64,000 nt of DNA from Plesiocystis pacifica SIR-1 (GTDB taxonomy: Bacteria > Myxococcota_A > Polyangia > Nannocystales > Nannocystaceae): NCBI RefSeq assembly GCF_000170895.1, contig NZ_ABCS01000037.1, positions 20,124 to 84,123 on the forward strand, read 5' to 3'. Positions 17,354-26,504 of the stretch are shown one piece after another (the stretch's first letter is position 1; every line of letters starts with the position of its first letter). Position numbers and translations under genes: made by a program. A model generated the notes under the pieces. The model was given only the letters and a program-made list of their open reading frames with translations. It was not told where the DNA came from and did not search any database.

Positions 17354-19714
17354 ATGCCCAAAAAGCCCGGCTCCGCGCTAGATCAAAGCTCGCCCTCCCC
17401 CGTTGGCCTGTCCGTGCGTTCCCACGACGCGGCTCCCTCCGGCCCTCCCGCCTCTCTCTCGGATTCAGATTCGGACTTGGAGACGGTCGAGCGGCCCGCG
17501 AGGGAGCTCGCCGCGAGGCTCCACCGCTGCGCCTGGTTGCTCGTCGCGCCTGCGATGGTGTGGATCCTGCGCGGCTTGGAGTACCGCGTCTCCGACGGCT
17601 TCCTGGCCCCCAGCACGGCCTTCGTCGCGTTCGCCGTCCTCGCCGCGTTCGCGCTCCCCGTCGGCCTCGCCCGCCGGGCCGACCGACGCGTCCTGGTCAG
17701 CGCCCTGGGGCTCGGCCTGGGCGGCGCCGCCTTCGTGTTCGCCCTGCTCGCCGCCCAAAAAGAGGCCCTCGACTGGCTGTGGTTCATCGCCGTCGATCAC
17801 AGCACGCACCCCGACTGCGTCGTCCCGCAGTTTTGGGCGCGCCGCGGCTACCTGACGCCGAGCTGGCTGGGGCTGATCTTCCTGCTCCAGGCCCACGCCC
17901 TCGCGCTGTCCGAGCGCCGGCGAGAGGGCGAGCGCGTCCGCGGCCGAGTCTGGCGCCTGTCCCTGGCCTGGGGCCTCGGCGCGCTGCTCATGGGCTTCGC
18001 CGCGACCTTCGGCCTGTCCGCCGCCGCGCTCTCGGGCATCGCCGAGCTCGGCTTGCTCGCCGCCGCGCCGATCGTGGGCATGGTGGTCGTCGAGCTGAGC
18101 CTGCGGGTCCTCGATCGCATCCCCGAGCTGCCCACCGACCTCCCCCCGGTCGAGCCCGTGCGCGTCCCCGCTGGCGGGCTGTCAGCGATGAGCGCCGACC
18201 CGGCCGCCACCGCCCAGGGCCACCGCATGCACCGGCGCGCCCTCGCCTGGCGCCTGCCGCTGGTCGTCCTCGGCGTCCTCGCCTCGATGGTCCTGGTCGA
18301 GGCCTTTCGCACCGGGATGCCGCCCGAGGAGGTCGTGCTCGACTCCTTCGCGGGCGTCGAGCTGCTGGCCGCCGTCGTCGCGCTCGGCACCCTCGCCGCG
18401 CTGGTCCTGCGTCGACGCACCCGCAAGCTGCTCGCGGACATGGAGGCCGACCCCAGCGCGAGGCCCGACTCTGTCCTCAGCCTGCTCCTCGCCCACCTCG
18501 AGCGCAGCGCGAACCTGCTCGAGCGCGGCCTCGACGAGCCCTTCGCCCAGGCCCTCGAGCAGCTCCCCCACTTCGCCGACGCCCTCGACGCGGACGAGCG
18601 CGCGAGCCTCGAGCGCCTCCACCTCGACGCCCGGCGCCTGTACTGCCAGCTCTTCGACGTGTGGGAGCCCGGGCAACGCATCGCGCCCCAGACCCGCCGG
18701 ACCCTCTACCACCAGCTGCGCCGCTTCATCGCCCTCGCCCAGGGGCGGCAGGCCAAGACCCCCTATCGGGCCCAGCGCTCGGCGTCCTTGGTGTCCACGG
18801 GCCTCGAGTGGCTCCGCGGCGGTCGCTCGCCCTCGGACCTCGAGCTGAGCCAGACCTCGCGGCGCCTCGAGCTCGCCATTGGCTGCCTCGCCGTGCTCGG
18901 CGTGGGCTTCGCGGCCTGGACCCTCGTCCGCGCCGAGGGCTGGGCCGTCACGCTGTGCGTGCCAGGGGTCGACCACTGCCGCGTGCTGCCCGAGCGCAGC
19001 CACCTCGTCGAGGCCCTGGGCTGGCTGATCGCCGCGGCCCCGGTGCTCGCGTGGGCCGGCACCGTGATCGCGCGCTGGTCAGCCCGGCGCAGCCTCGCCC
19101 TCGCGCTCCCGCCCTCCCCTGCCCTCCCGCGCCCCACCTCGACGCGGTGGCGGGCCGAGAGCCAGCGCCACAAGCTGCGCGTGTGCGTCGACGTTGCGCT
19201 GCACCCTCTGGTGCTCACCGCCCTCGCCTTCGTCGTCCCCGCCCTCGCCCTCCTCGGTACGGACGACCTGGGCTCCGTCGAGTTCATCGATCTCGGGATG
19301 CTCGTCGGGCCGCTCGTGGCCCTCGGCCTGATCGCCACCCCGGTCATGCTCCGCGGGATCCGGTGGATCGCCGTGTCCGCGTGGCGTGGCCGCTTGCGCG
19401 TCCGGGGCTGGCGGCGCGGCCAACCCGAGCGCCACGCCGCCATCGCGGCCATCGCCAGCCAGCGCCTGAAGCTGCGCCTCGCCTGGGACGCGCTCTCTCC
19501 CCGCCTGGACGCGCTCCTCGAGTCCCTCGAAGATCAGCTCCGCGCCCTCGAGCCCGGCGATGCAGCGAGCGCAGAGCTGTGCGCCGTGGGCCGTCAGCTC
19601 GCCGACGCCCGCGACCGCGGCCTCGCCCTGTCCCAGGCCGAGCTCGAGGGGCTGTGCGCCCAGCTTGCCATCCTCGAGCGCGTCCTGCTTTGTTCTGCCC
19701 CCACAGTCGGCTAG
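17354..19714 (+). CDS. Large polytopic membrane protein, function unknown
   Basis: 786 residues. A polar Ser/Pro/Asp-rich N-terminus (~1-55) is followed by about six hydrophobic segments to residue ~250, a long charged helical region (~350-490), and further hydrophobic segments at ~510-535, ~555-575, ~620-640 and ~645-665. It ends in a charged helical tail (LDALLESLEDQLRALEPGDAAS). There is no transporter signature or catalytic motif that I recognise. The C-terminus is unusual: the last codons (LLCSAPTVG, stop) lie inside dispersed repeat copy C, so the repeat appears to supply the stop codon. Start is ATG at 17354, downstream of the tRNA terminator and repeat copy B. Confidence 0.72.
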   Translation: MPKKPGSALDQSSPSPVGLSVRSHDAAPSGPPASLSDSDSDLETVERPARELAARLHRCAWLLVAPAMVWILRGLEYRVSDGFLAPSTAFVAFAVLAAFALPVGLARRADRRVLVSALGLGLGGAAFVFALLAAQKEALDWLWFIAVDHSTHPDCVVPQFWARRGYLTPSWLGLIFLLQAHALALSERRREGERVRGRVWRLSLAWGLGALLMGFAATFGLSAAALSGIAELGLLAAAPIVGMVVVELSLRVLDRIPELPTDLPPVEPVRVPAGGLSAMSADPAATAQGHRMHRRALAWRLPLVVLGVLASMVLVEAFRTGMPPEEVVLDSFAGVELLAAVVALGTLAALVLRRRTRKLLADMEADPSARPDSVLSLLLAHLERSANLLERGLDEPFAQALEQLPHFADALDADERASLERLHLDARRLYCQLFDVWEPGQRIAPQTRRTLYHQLRRFIALAQGRQAKTPYRAQRSASLVSTGLEWLRGGRSPSDLELSQTSRRLELAIGCLAVLGVGFAAWTLVRAEGWAVTLCVPGVDHCRVLPERSHLVEALGWLIAAAPVLAWAGTVIARWSARRSLALALPPSPALPRPTSTRWRAESQRHKLRVCVDVALHPLVLTALAFVVPALALLGTDDLGSVEFIDLGMLVGPLVALGLIATPVMLRGIRWIAVSAWRGRLRVRGWRRGQPERHAAIAAIASQRLKLRLAWDALSPRLDALLESLEDQLRALEPGDAASAELCAVGRQLADARDRGLALSQAELEGLCAQLAILERVLLCSAPTVG

Positions 19715-19815
19715 GACCGGGGGCGCTTCGTCGCTCCGCTCCTCCGCTTTGGCTTGGTCGGCAATGGGGTTCGTGCCTGGGAGAAGGCTGGTGGTCGCCC
19801 CCGCAAGCGGGGGCG
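19689..19815 (+). repeat. Dispersed 3'-end repeat, copy C (module 1)
   Basis: Begins about 24 bases before the stop of the membrane-protein gene with CTGCCCCCACAG and runs through CGCTCCTCCGCTTTGGCTTG and GGGAGAAGGCTGGTGGTCG. It ends in a perfect 9-bp hairpin CGCCCCCGC-AA-GCGGGGGCG (19796-19815). It is the same module as in copies A and D; module 2 is replaced by the tandem array that follows. Confidence 0.75.
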
Positions 19816-19940
19816 TGGATTCGCGTTTGCTGCCTTGAATCGTGGACGTGGCGGAGGGGGGCGTGGATTCGCGTTTGCTGCCTTTGAATCGTGGATGTGG
19901 CGAAGGGGGGCGTGGATTCGCGTTTGCTGCCTTTGAATCG
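19811..19940 (+). repeat. Three tandem copies of a ~48-bp unit
   Basis: The core GCGTGGATTCGCGTTTGCTG starts at 19813, 19861 and 19910 (periods 48 and 49 bp). Each unit carries GATTC and GAATC as a short inverted pair and, between units, TCGTGGACGTGGCGGAGG-like sequence related to module 2 of the dispersed repeat. No open frame of note. With copy C and ~100 bp of unremarkable sequence it fills the 327-bp gap before the WD40 gene end. Confidence 0.8.
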
Positions 19941-20041
19941 CCGAAGCTCGAGAGACAGGCGAACGAGAGGCTCGCGGGTCGGACCCGATGGGCTGGCTTG
20001 GCGACGCATCCCGCCAGCTCATTTCAGGACGCGGGCGCGCT

Positions 20042-23000
20042 CTAGTTGGGCTCGGGCAGGAAGGACGCCAGCAGCTCCCACCCCGTCGCCGAGGTCAGGG
20101 TCACCCCCGTCGGCCCGGCCGTCGCAACCAGATCGCGGCCACGATCGAGGGCGACCACCATGGCGGCCTGCTCCGAGACTCGAGCGACTTCGCTCCCCTC
20201 TCCCGACGCTGTGTCGTGCACACACAGCCGGCCGTGGCGCAGGAGCAAGAGCCGCTCGTGATCGAGCCAGGTCAGCGGGCCTGGACGCAGCTGGGGCACC
20301 TCGCCCAGGTAGCCCGCCTCCGGATCCCACAACCCGGCGACGTCCCGCGGCGTGGTCGCGAGCAGGTGGTCCCCGTTCGGGGCGCAGCGCACCTCGACGA
20401 CGTTGCGCCACATCTGGCCGGGGAGGCGCCGATGCTCGAGGGCAGCCGAGGCCGCGCCCAGGCGGTCGAGGCCCGACAAGCGGTGCAGCTCCCCCGAGCG
20501 CGTCGCGGCGAACACCACCCCCGTGCCGGGATCGACGGCGAGGCTCGACACCGCCAGGCGCAGGTTCCAGCTGTGGCCCGGGAGCAAGCTCGCCGGGAAC
20601 TCGGCCCCGCCCATGCCCGTGGGCCACGCGTGCACGATGCCCTTTTCGTCGACGCTGACGAGCACGACCCCGTGCGCGCCCTCGAGGGTGGCGAGGGCCG
20701 AGACGGCGCCAGCGTGGAAGCGGGCCCAGCCGAGCTCGCGGCCCGTGGCGAGGTCCCAGGCCGCGACCGCGCCGTCGACCGTGCCCAGCCACAGGCGAGC
20801 GCGGGCGTCGATGGTCATCGCGCTCAGGCTCGGCCACTCGTTGGGGGCGTACTCGAGCAGCCAGCGCCCGCGCAGCTGTGCGTCGAAGGCGAACACGCGC
20901 CCGCCGAGGTGCGCGAGCAAGACGACGTCGTTGGCAAGCGGCGGGGTGAAGGCGAGGCCGGGGCAGTCGTAGCTGGGGCGGACGAACTCGGCTGCGGCCT
21001 CGGCCGCGTCGAGGGCGGTGTGGCGCAGCACCGCCGCGCCCAGCTCGGGGACCGCCGGCCTGGCCAACGCCCGCGGGCGCACTTCACCGGCGAGCTCTCG
21101 GCGGCTGCGCGCGAGCCGACGACGAAACCGCTGCCGCGCCTCGGCCTCGCGCCAGCGCGCCTGCCAACGCGGAAAAGCCGGCATCGAAGGCCCGAAGGGG
21201 CCCGGCTCGGCGCCCACCTGGACCCGCAGCGTGGTGCAGCCGAGCGCCGTCAAGGCTTCGCGCAGGGCCGGCTCCCGGCTCCCGCCGAGCACCCCCGCCG
21301 AGGACTCGGGCACGCGCAGCTCGACGTGATCGAAGTGCGCGAGGAAGGGACGCAGCTGCCGGGACAGACCCTCGACGAGCTCGCGCTTGGACGCTCGCCC
21401 CTGGGGCGTCCGCGGATCGCTCAAGGTCACCTCCAGGCGGCGCGGGCCCGCTCCGCCGCCGCCGCGCACGAGGGCCATGGGCCAGCGACGCAGCTCGAGC
21501 TCCAGGCGACGCAGCGCCGGCCAGCGCTCGAGGGCGCGGACCCAGCCCTCGAGCAATCCGTCCGACGCCCGCCCCCGGGCGCCGCCCTGGGCCCAGGGGT
21601 GAGCGCTGATCCGCAAGAGCTCGAGGCGTCGACCCAGGGCCGAGTCGAGCAGCCAGGCGTAGCCCCCGGGGGTCGGCGCCGTGTTGCGATCGACGTGGGC
21701 GATCCACAGCTGGCGCAGGGCGGGCAGGCGCGCCCCCGAGGCCTCGCGGACCCGGACGCGATCGGCCTCCGAGGGCTCGTCGGCGCCGAGGTCGACGGGC
21801 CCCAAGGTCGCGCACCGGGCCAGCGCCGCGTCCCCCGGCTGCCCGCAGATCAAGCCCACCAGCGCGGCCCCGCCAAAGCCCCCGGCGCGCTCGAGGGCGC
21901 GCAGGCGCGGATCTCCAAGCAGCGCCAGGTCGTCGGTCTCGAGGCTCCGGACCGTCGACCACTGCGGCGAGGCCAGCACCCCGCGCTGGGTCTCGGCCGC
22001 GAAGTAGGCCCGCGCCCGGGTCAGGAAGCCCTCGCTGAACACCGCCTCCTCGAGCACCTCGATCAGCGGGCCGAGCCAGGCGTCGCGGTGCTCGGCGAGC
22101 AAGCGCGCCTCCCGGGCCAGGCTCGCCGGGCTCGGCTCGCGCCCGGCCGCCCGCGCCCGCGCGTGGGTCAGCTGGAGCTGGATGAACTCGCCCCGGGGAT
22201 CGCCCTCGGCCGCGAGCAGGTCGGCGAGCACCATGCGATGCTCGGCGCGCTCGGGCTCGGCGTGGACCGCCGCGAACAGCAGCTCGACCCGGGCCGCCCG
22301 CTGCCGGCTCCGCGCCCCTTCGTCGGGCCCTGAGTCGTGGGTCGTGGCCTTCGCTGGCGCGGCCGCCCACAGCTCGGCGATGCGTGCCCCCAGCGCCCCC
22401 GCCAGCTCCCCCGGCGGCGTCAGGCTGTCGAGCCCCGCCTCGCCCAGACCCCGGCGCAGGGTCTGGAGGCAGCGCTGATAAAACAGCGGCCAAAACTGCG
22501 AGCGACCCGGCGGGCGGTCGAGGCGCGCCCACAGCACCGGGACCAGGCGCGGATCCGGGTGGGCCTCCACGGCCGCGAACAGCTGGGTCCACAGCGGAAA
22601 ATTCGACTGCGACATCACCGGGGGCTCGGTGATCATCTCGCCGAAGGTGCGCAGCACTCGGGGGTCGTCCGCGTGGACCACCAGGCGATCAAAGCGAGCG
22701 CGGATCGCCTTGCCCAGGGGCCCGCGAAGCATCCCGGGCAAGAGCGCGCCCAGCTCCAGGGGCGTGATGGTCCGGGCGCGAGCGAGCCAGGTCGCGTGAA
22801 AGTCGTCGTTGCCCAGGCCCTCGGGGATCCCGTCCACGGCCCGCAGCGCTTCGTCGGACAGGGCCTCGACGAGCTCGGCGAGCTCGGGGTGACGCCCGCT
22901 CGCGCGCCAGGCCCGGAGCAGGTGATCGAGGGCCGCGGCGCGGTCGAGCTCGGGACCGGCGAGGGCCTCCAGCGCGGCCTCCAGCGCCTCGCGGAGCGTC

Positions 23001-23050
23001 GCGGCGGGGGCTGACTCGGGGGCTGGCTCGACCTGTGCTTTGTTCGCCAT
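20042..23050 (-). CDS. TIGR02996-domain / WD40-like repeat protein
   Basis: 1002 residues from ATG at 23050, with AAGGGGGAC upstream. The N-terminal ~240 residues are helical repeats without a clear family. At ~250-295, VHAEPERAEHRMVLADLLAAEGDPRGEFIQLQL is a clear TIGR02996 (repeat-companion) motif. A ~350-residue region with ordered Leu/Arg strands (LRQLWIAHVDRN, LRRLELELRRW) follows, likely degenerate leucine-rich repeats, which TIGR02996 usually accompanies. The last ~320 residues form a WD40/quinoprotein-like propeller. Probably a cytoplasmic scaffold; no catalytic site seen. It starts 24 bp after the lycopene cyclase stop on the same strand, so the two are likely co-transcribed although no functional link is obvious. 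Confidence 0.8.
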   Translation of the reverse strand: MANKAQVEPAPESAPAATLREALEAALEALAGPELDRAAALDHLLRAWRASGRHPELAELVEALSDEALRAVDGIPEGLGNDDFHATWLARARTITPLELGALLPGMLRGPLGKAIRARFDRLVVHADDPRVLRTFGEMITEPPVMSQSNFPLWTQLFAAVEAHPDPRLVPVLWARLDRPPGRSQFWPLFYQRCLQTLRRGLGEAGLDSLTPPGELAGALGARIAELWAAAPAKATTHDSGPDEGARSRQRAARVELLFAAVHAEPERAEHRMVLADLLAAEGDPRGEFIQLQLTHARARAAGREPSPASLAREARLLAEHRDAWLGPLIEVLEEAVFSEGFLTRARAYFAAETQRGVLASPQWSTVRSLETDDLALLGDPRLRALERAGGFGGAALVGLICGQPGDAALARCATLGPVDLGADEPSEADRVRVREASGARLPALRQLWIAHVDRNTAPTPGGYAWLLDSALGRRLELLRISAHPWAQGGARGRASDGLLEGWVRALERWPALRRLELELRRWPMALVRGGGGAGPRRLEVTLSDPRTPQGRASKRELVEGLSRQLRPFLAHFDHVELRVPESSAGVLGGSREPALREALTALGCTTLRVQVGAEPGPFGPSMPAFPRWQARWREAEARQRFRRRLARSRRELAGEVRPRALARPAVPELGAAVLRHTALDAAEAAAEFVRPSYDCPGLAFTPPLANDVVLLAHLGGRVFAFDAQLRGRWLLEYAPNEWPSLSAMTIDARARLWLGTVDGAVAAWDLATGRELGWARFHAGAVSALATLEGAHGVVLVSVDEKGIVHAWPTGMGGAEFPASLLPGHSWNLRLAVSSLAVDPGTGVVFAATRSGELHRLSGLDRLGAASAALEHRRLPGQMWRNVVEVRCAPNGDHLLATTPRDVAGLWDPEAGYLGEVPQLRPGPLTWLDHERLLLLRHGRLCVHDTASGEGSEVARVSEQAAMVVALDRGRDLVATAGPTGVTLTSATGWELLASFLPEPN

Positions 23051-23074
23051 GTCCCCCTTGGATTCCGATCGAGC

Positions 23075-24394
23075 TCAGCGACGCCGCAAGCCCGCGAAGC
23101 CCCGAGCCATGCGCAGCCCCGAGCCGCCCAGCAGGGCGCCCCCCAGGCGCCGTTGAATGCCCCAGGGCGCCGCGCCGAAGTAGCGCAGCATGGTCGCCAT
23201 CAGCTCCGGCGTGGGCGCGCTGGCGGACACGAAGGATCGCCAGCGCGCGTCGTCGAGCTCGAAGAACTCCGTGAAGAAGGCGTCGATGGCCGGGCGATCC
23301 ATCTGGGCGAGGATACCCATGCCGAAGGTGTAGAGGCGCCAGGCTCGGACGCGGTCGGCGGGCCAGATCGCCGCCCACATCGCGCGGTGCAGCCGACCCG
23401 TGGCCAGGGCCTCGGCGAGGGCGGCCTCGGGCTGGGACAGCGCCGCCGCCAGAGCCTGGGCCACGCCGTCGCGGCGGCGCAGGGTCGGCGTGAACATGTA
23501 GCCCGTGGCCGGGTGGACCATGGCCGCGGCGCCCCCAAAGGCCAGGGTCCGCTGGCTCGCCACGGGCAGCGCCACGCCCATGGGGATGACGCAGCGCTCG
23601 ACCTCGAGGACCTCGCCCAAACGCAGCCCGCGGAGCTCAGCGAGGGGGCTGCCCGCGGGCGCCTGGTTCATCCGTTGGTGCAGGCGCGTCTTCAGCGGCT
23701 CGAACCACGACCCTGGCTCGCCCTCGGGGTGGCCGACCAATACCGTCTCCTCGACGAACACCCGGTCGGCGGCGACGGGCATCACGTAGAGGAAGGTCGG
23801 CGGCAGCCCGTCGTCGAGGGCCTCCTCGCCCGGGACCGCCCGCCAGTCCATGAAGGTCATGGTCTCGCGCATGGCCTCGGGGACGGCGGACACGGGCCAC
23901 AGCTCGCCCCACGCGACCTGGTAGCCGGGGCCAGGGCCGGGCTCGCTCGCGACGAAGCGCGAGCCGTGCCCGCTCGCGTCGACGACCACCTTGCCGCGCA
24001 GCGAGCTGCCGTCGGCGAGGGCCAGCGTGACCCCGGCGGCGTCGTGCTCGACGCCCTCGACCGAGCCCGCCACGAAGGCCGCCCCGGCCTCGCTACAGCG
24101 CGCCACCCAGGCCGCGCGCAGGCCATCGGCGTCCATCAACCCGTAGCCCCGCTCGAGGCTCCGCCCGCCGCTACCGAGCTCGATCCGCGCCCGCGGCCAC
24201 TCGACCCCGACGAACTCCCGCACCCCGATGGCCTCGGCGTCGTCGAGCCACAGGCCGTAGTTGGGGACCCAGGGGCGCTCGGGCGTCGGGTCGACGACGC
24301 CGAGGCGGATCCCGCAGCGTGCGCAAGCTTCGGCCAAGGCGAGCCCAGCCGGGCCCGCGCCGATCACCCACAGGTCTCGGTCGAGATCGGTCAT
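23075..24394 (-). CDS. crtL: Lycopene cyclase, plant-type (CrtL family)
   Basis: 439 residues from ATG at 24394. The FAD-binding Rossmann motif VIGAGPAGLALAEA is at the N-terminus, NYGLWLDDAE follows, and GGAAAMVHPATGYM and FGMGILAQMDRPAIDAFFTEFFEL appear in the last third. These are diagnostic of the flavin-dependent CrtL/LCY beta/epsilon cyclases. The enzyme folds the ends of lycopene into ionone rings, here giving cyclic carotenoids in the membrane. Length is normal and no motif is missing. No other carotenoid gene lies in the window. It is divergent from the choice-of-anchor lipoprotein gene and upstream of the WD40 gene. Whether it makes beta or other end groups cannot be decided from sequence. 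Confidence 0.85.
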   Translation of the reverse strand: MTDLDRDLWVIGAGPAGLALAEACARCGIRLGVVDPTPERPWVPNYGLWLDDAEAIGVREFVGVEWPRARIELGSGGRSLERGYGLMDADGLRAAWVARCSEAGAAFVAGSVEGVEHDAAGVTLALADGSSLRGKVVVDASGHGSRFVASEPGPGPGYQVAWGELWPVSAVPEAMRETMTFMDWRAVPGEEALDDGLPPTFLYVMPVAADRVFVEETVLVGHPEGEPGSWFEPLKTRLHQRMNQAPAGSPLAELRGLRLGEVLEVERCVIPMGVALPVASQRTLAFGGAAAMVHPATGYMFTPTLRRRDGVAQALAAALSQPEAALAEALATGRLHRAMWAAIWPADRVRAWRLYTFGMGILAQMDRPAIDAFFTEFFELDDARWRSFVSASAPTPELMATMLRYFGAAPWGIQRRLGGALLGGSGLRMARGFAGLRRR

Positions 24395-24625
24395 GGAGTC
24401 ACCGCGCTGCGGACGCGAAGTCGCACGGGGCGAGCGTGGCCCGCGAAAACACCGCTCGCAAGCCGCGAGCTCGGAGAAGCGGCAAAAAGGACAACAACGG
24501 GCCGCGAGCCAATCGCTACGCGCGGTTCACGGAGCGCGCGCGAGTTCACCCCTGCGTCATCGAGGAGACCCGCCAGCGCCACCGGGGTGTTCGAAATAGC
24601 GGCCTCAGCCCCCTCGGAGACCACC

Positions 24626-26446
24626 ATGCATTCGCGCAACCCCCTCTTGCTCCTGTCCCTCCCCTGCCTCGCGCTCTCGCTCCTGACCGCCTGCGGCGAC
24701 GACACCACCGACGACGGCGCCGCCGACTCGACGGACACCGGCACCGACGACGAGGTCGGCACCGAAGACACCACCACCGAGTCGGGCACCGACACGACCA
24801 CTACGGAGACCGACACCGACACCACCGAGTCCGAGACGGACACCGACACCACCGAGTCCGAGACGGACACCGAGACCGACACCGAGACCACCGAGTCCGA
24901 GACGGACACCGAGACCGACACCGGCGAGACCGGCGGCATGGAGCTCGAGCTGACCGGCCTCGAGCTCCTCGGCACCTACGCGACCGAGGTCTTCGACGAG
25001 AGCGCCGCCGAGATCACCGCCCACGACGTCGGGACCCAGCGCCTGTTCGTGGTCAACGGCTTCACCGCCACCGTCGACGTGTTCGACTTTGGCGACCCGG
25101 CCAACCTGAGCCTGATCGACTCCATCGACGTCACCGCCTACGGCGCGGGGGCCAACTCCGTCGCGGTCCACGACGGCCTGGTCGCCGTCGCCGTCGAGGG
25201 CAGCGTCGCCCAGGACCCGGGCGTGGTCGCCTTCTTCAGCGCCGACGACCTCGGCTACATCAACGACGTCCAGGTCGGGGCCATGCCCGACATGATCACC
25301 TTCACCCCCGACGGGACCAAGGTCCTGACCGCCAACGAGGGCGAGCCCGACGACGACTACCTCAGCGACCCCGAGGGCTCCGTGGCGATCGTCGACGTCA
25401 CCGGGGACGTCGCCGCGCTGACCGACGGCGACGTGGTCATCGCCGACTTCAACGCCTTTAGCCTGGCCAACATCGACCCGGCGATCCGCATCTTCGGCCC
25501 GGGCTCGAGCGTGGCCCAGGACCTCGAGCCCGAGTACGTCGCCGTCTCGGCCGACTCGACCACGGCCTACGTCGCCGTCCAGGAGAACAACGCCCTGGCC
25601 GTGGTCGACATCGCCCAAGGCTCGGTCACCGCCCTCGTCGCCCTGGGCTTCAAGAACCACAGCCAGCCCGGCAAGGGCCTCGACCCCAGCGACGACGACG
25701 GCGCCATCGCCATCGCCAACTGGCCCGTGTTCGGCATGTACCAGCCCGACGCCATCGCGACCTTCGAGGTCGACGGCCAGACCTACGTGTTCAGCGCCAA
25801 CGAGGGCGACGGCCGGGGCTACGACGCCCTCGACGAGGAGGTCCGCGTCAAGGACCTGACCCTCGATCCGGTCGTGTTCCCCGACGCCGACGCGCTCCAG
25901 CAAGACGAGCAGCTCGGCCGCCTGACCGTCAGCGAGCTCATGGGCGACCCCGACAACGACGGCGAGCACGAGCAGCTCTACGCCTTCGGCGGCCGCTCCG
26001 TGTCGGTGTGGTCGGCCAGCGGCAACCTGGTCTGGGACAGCGGCGACGAGCTCGAGCAGACCACCGCCGCGGCGCTGCCCGACTACTTCAACTCGAACAA
26101 CGACGACAACGACTCCTTCGAGAGCCGCAGCGACAACAAGGGCCCCGAGCCCGAGGGCACCACCATCGCCACGCTGTGGGGCAAGCCCTACGCCTTCGTC
26201 GGCCTCGAGCGCGTCGGCGGCGTGGTCGTCTACGACCTGAGCGACCCCCAGGCCCCGGCCCTGGTGGTCTACGACAACTCGACCCGCGAGTGGGACGGCG
26301 ACGCCGAGGCCAGCGAGGGCGGCGACCTGGGCCCCGAGGGCCTGGAGGTCGTGCTCGCCGACGACAGCCCCACCGGCGAGCCCCTGCTGGTCGTGGCCAA
26401 CGAGGTCAGCGGCACGATCAGCGTCTACACCATCCTCGCCGAGTAG
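24626..26446 (+). CDS. Choice-of-anchor I family lipoprotein
   Basis: 606 residues from ATG at 24626, preceded by GGAGA at good spacing; the longer upstream frame is an antisense shadow of the lycopene cyclase. Signal MHSRNPLLLLSLPCLALSLL ending TAC gives a lipobox Cys at ~23. Then ~75 residues of Asp/Thr/Glu/Ser linker with repeated TTESETDTD units encoded by near-perfect DNA repeats. From ~110 to the end is a beta-propeller of the choice-of-anchor I type: VFDESAAEITAHD, RLFVVNG, GVVAFF, MPDMITFTPDGTKVLTANEGEPDDDY, GSVAIVDV. Such proteins are surface or secreted and often flank extracellular phosphatases. Specific ligand unknown. Confidence 0.85.
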   Translation: MHSRNPLLLLSLPCLALSLLTACGDDTTDDGAADSTDTGTDDEVGTEDTTTESGTDTTTTETDTDTTESETDTDTTESETDTETDTETTESETDTETDTGETGGMELELTGLELLGTYATEVFDESAAEITAHDVGTQRLFVVNGFTATVDVFDFGDPANLSLIDSIDVTAYGAGANSVAVHDGLVAVAVEGSVAQDPGVVAFFSADDLGYINDVQVGAMPDMITFTPDGTKVLTANEGEPDDDYLSDPEGSVAIVDVTGDVAALTDGDVVIADFNAFSLANIDPAIRIFGPGSSVAQDLEPEYVAVSADSTTAYVAVQENNALAVVDIAQGSVTALVALGFKNHSQPGKGLDPSDDDGAIAIANWPVFGMYQPDAIATFEVDGQTYVFSANEGDGRGYDALDEEVRVKDLTLDPVVFPDADALQQDEQLGRLTVSELMGDPDNDGEHEQLYAFGGRSVSVWSASGNLVWDSGDELEQTTAAALPDYFNSNNDDNDSFESRSDNKGPEPEGTTIATLWGKPYAFVGLERVGGVVVYDLSDPQAPALVVYDNSTREWDGDAEASEGGDLGPEGLEVVLADDSPTGEPLLVVANEVSGTISVYTILAE

Positions 26447-26504
26447 TCGGCGCAGGTCCCCGGACCTTGCCGAGGAGCCGTCATCGCGCGACCCTGGGGT
26501 CGCC

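Noticed and set aside
19811..19940. Possible CRISPR array
   Set aside because: Only three units and the spacer-like parts are also repeated, with no unique spacers and no cas genes.
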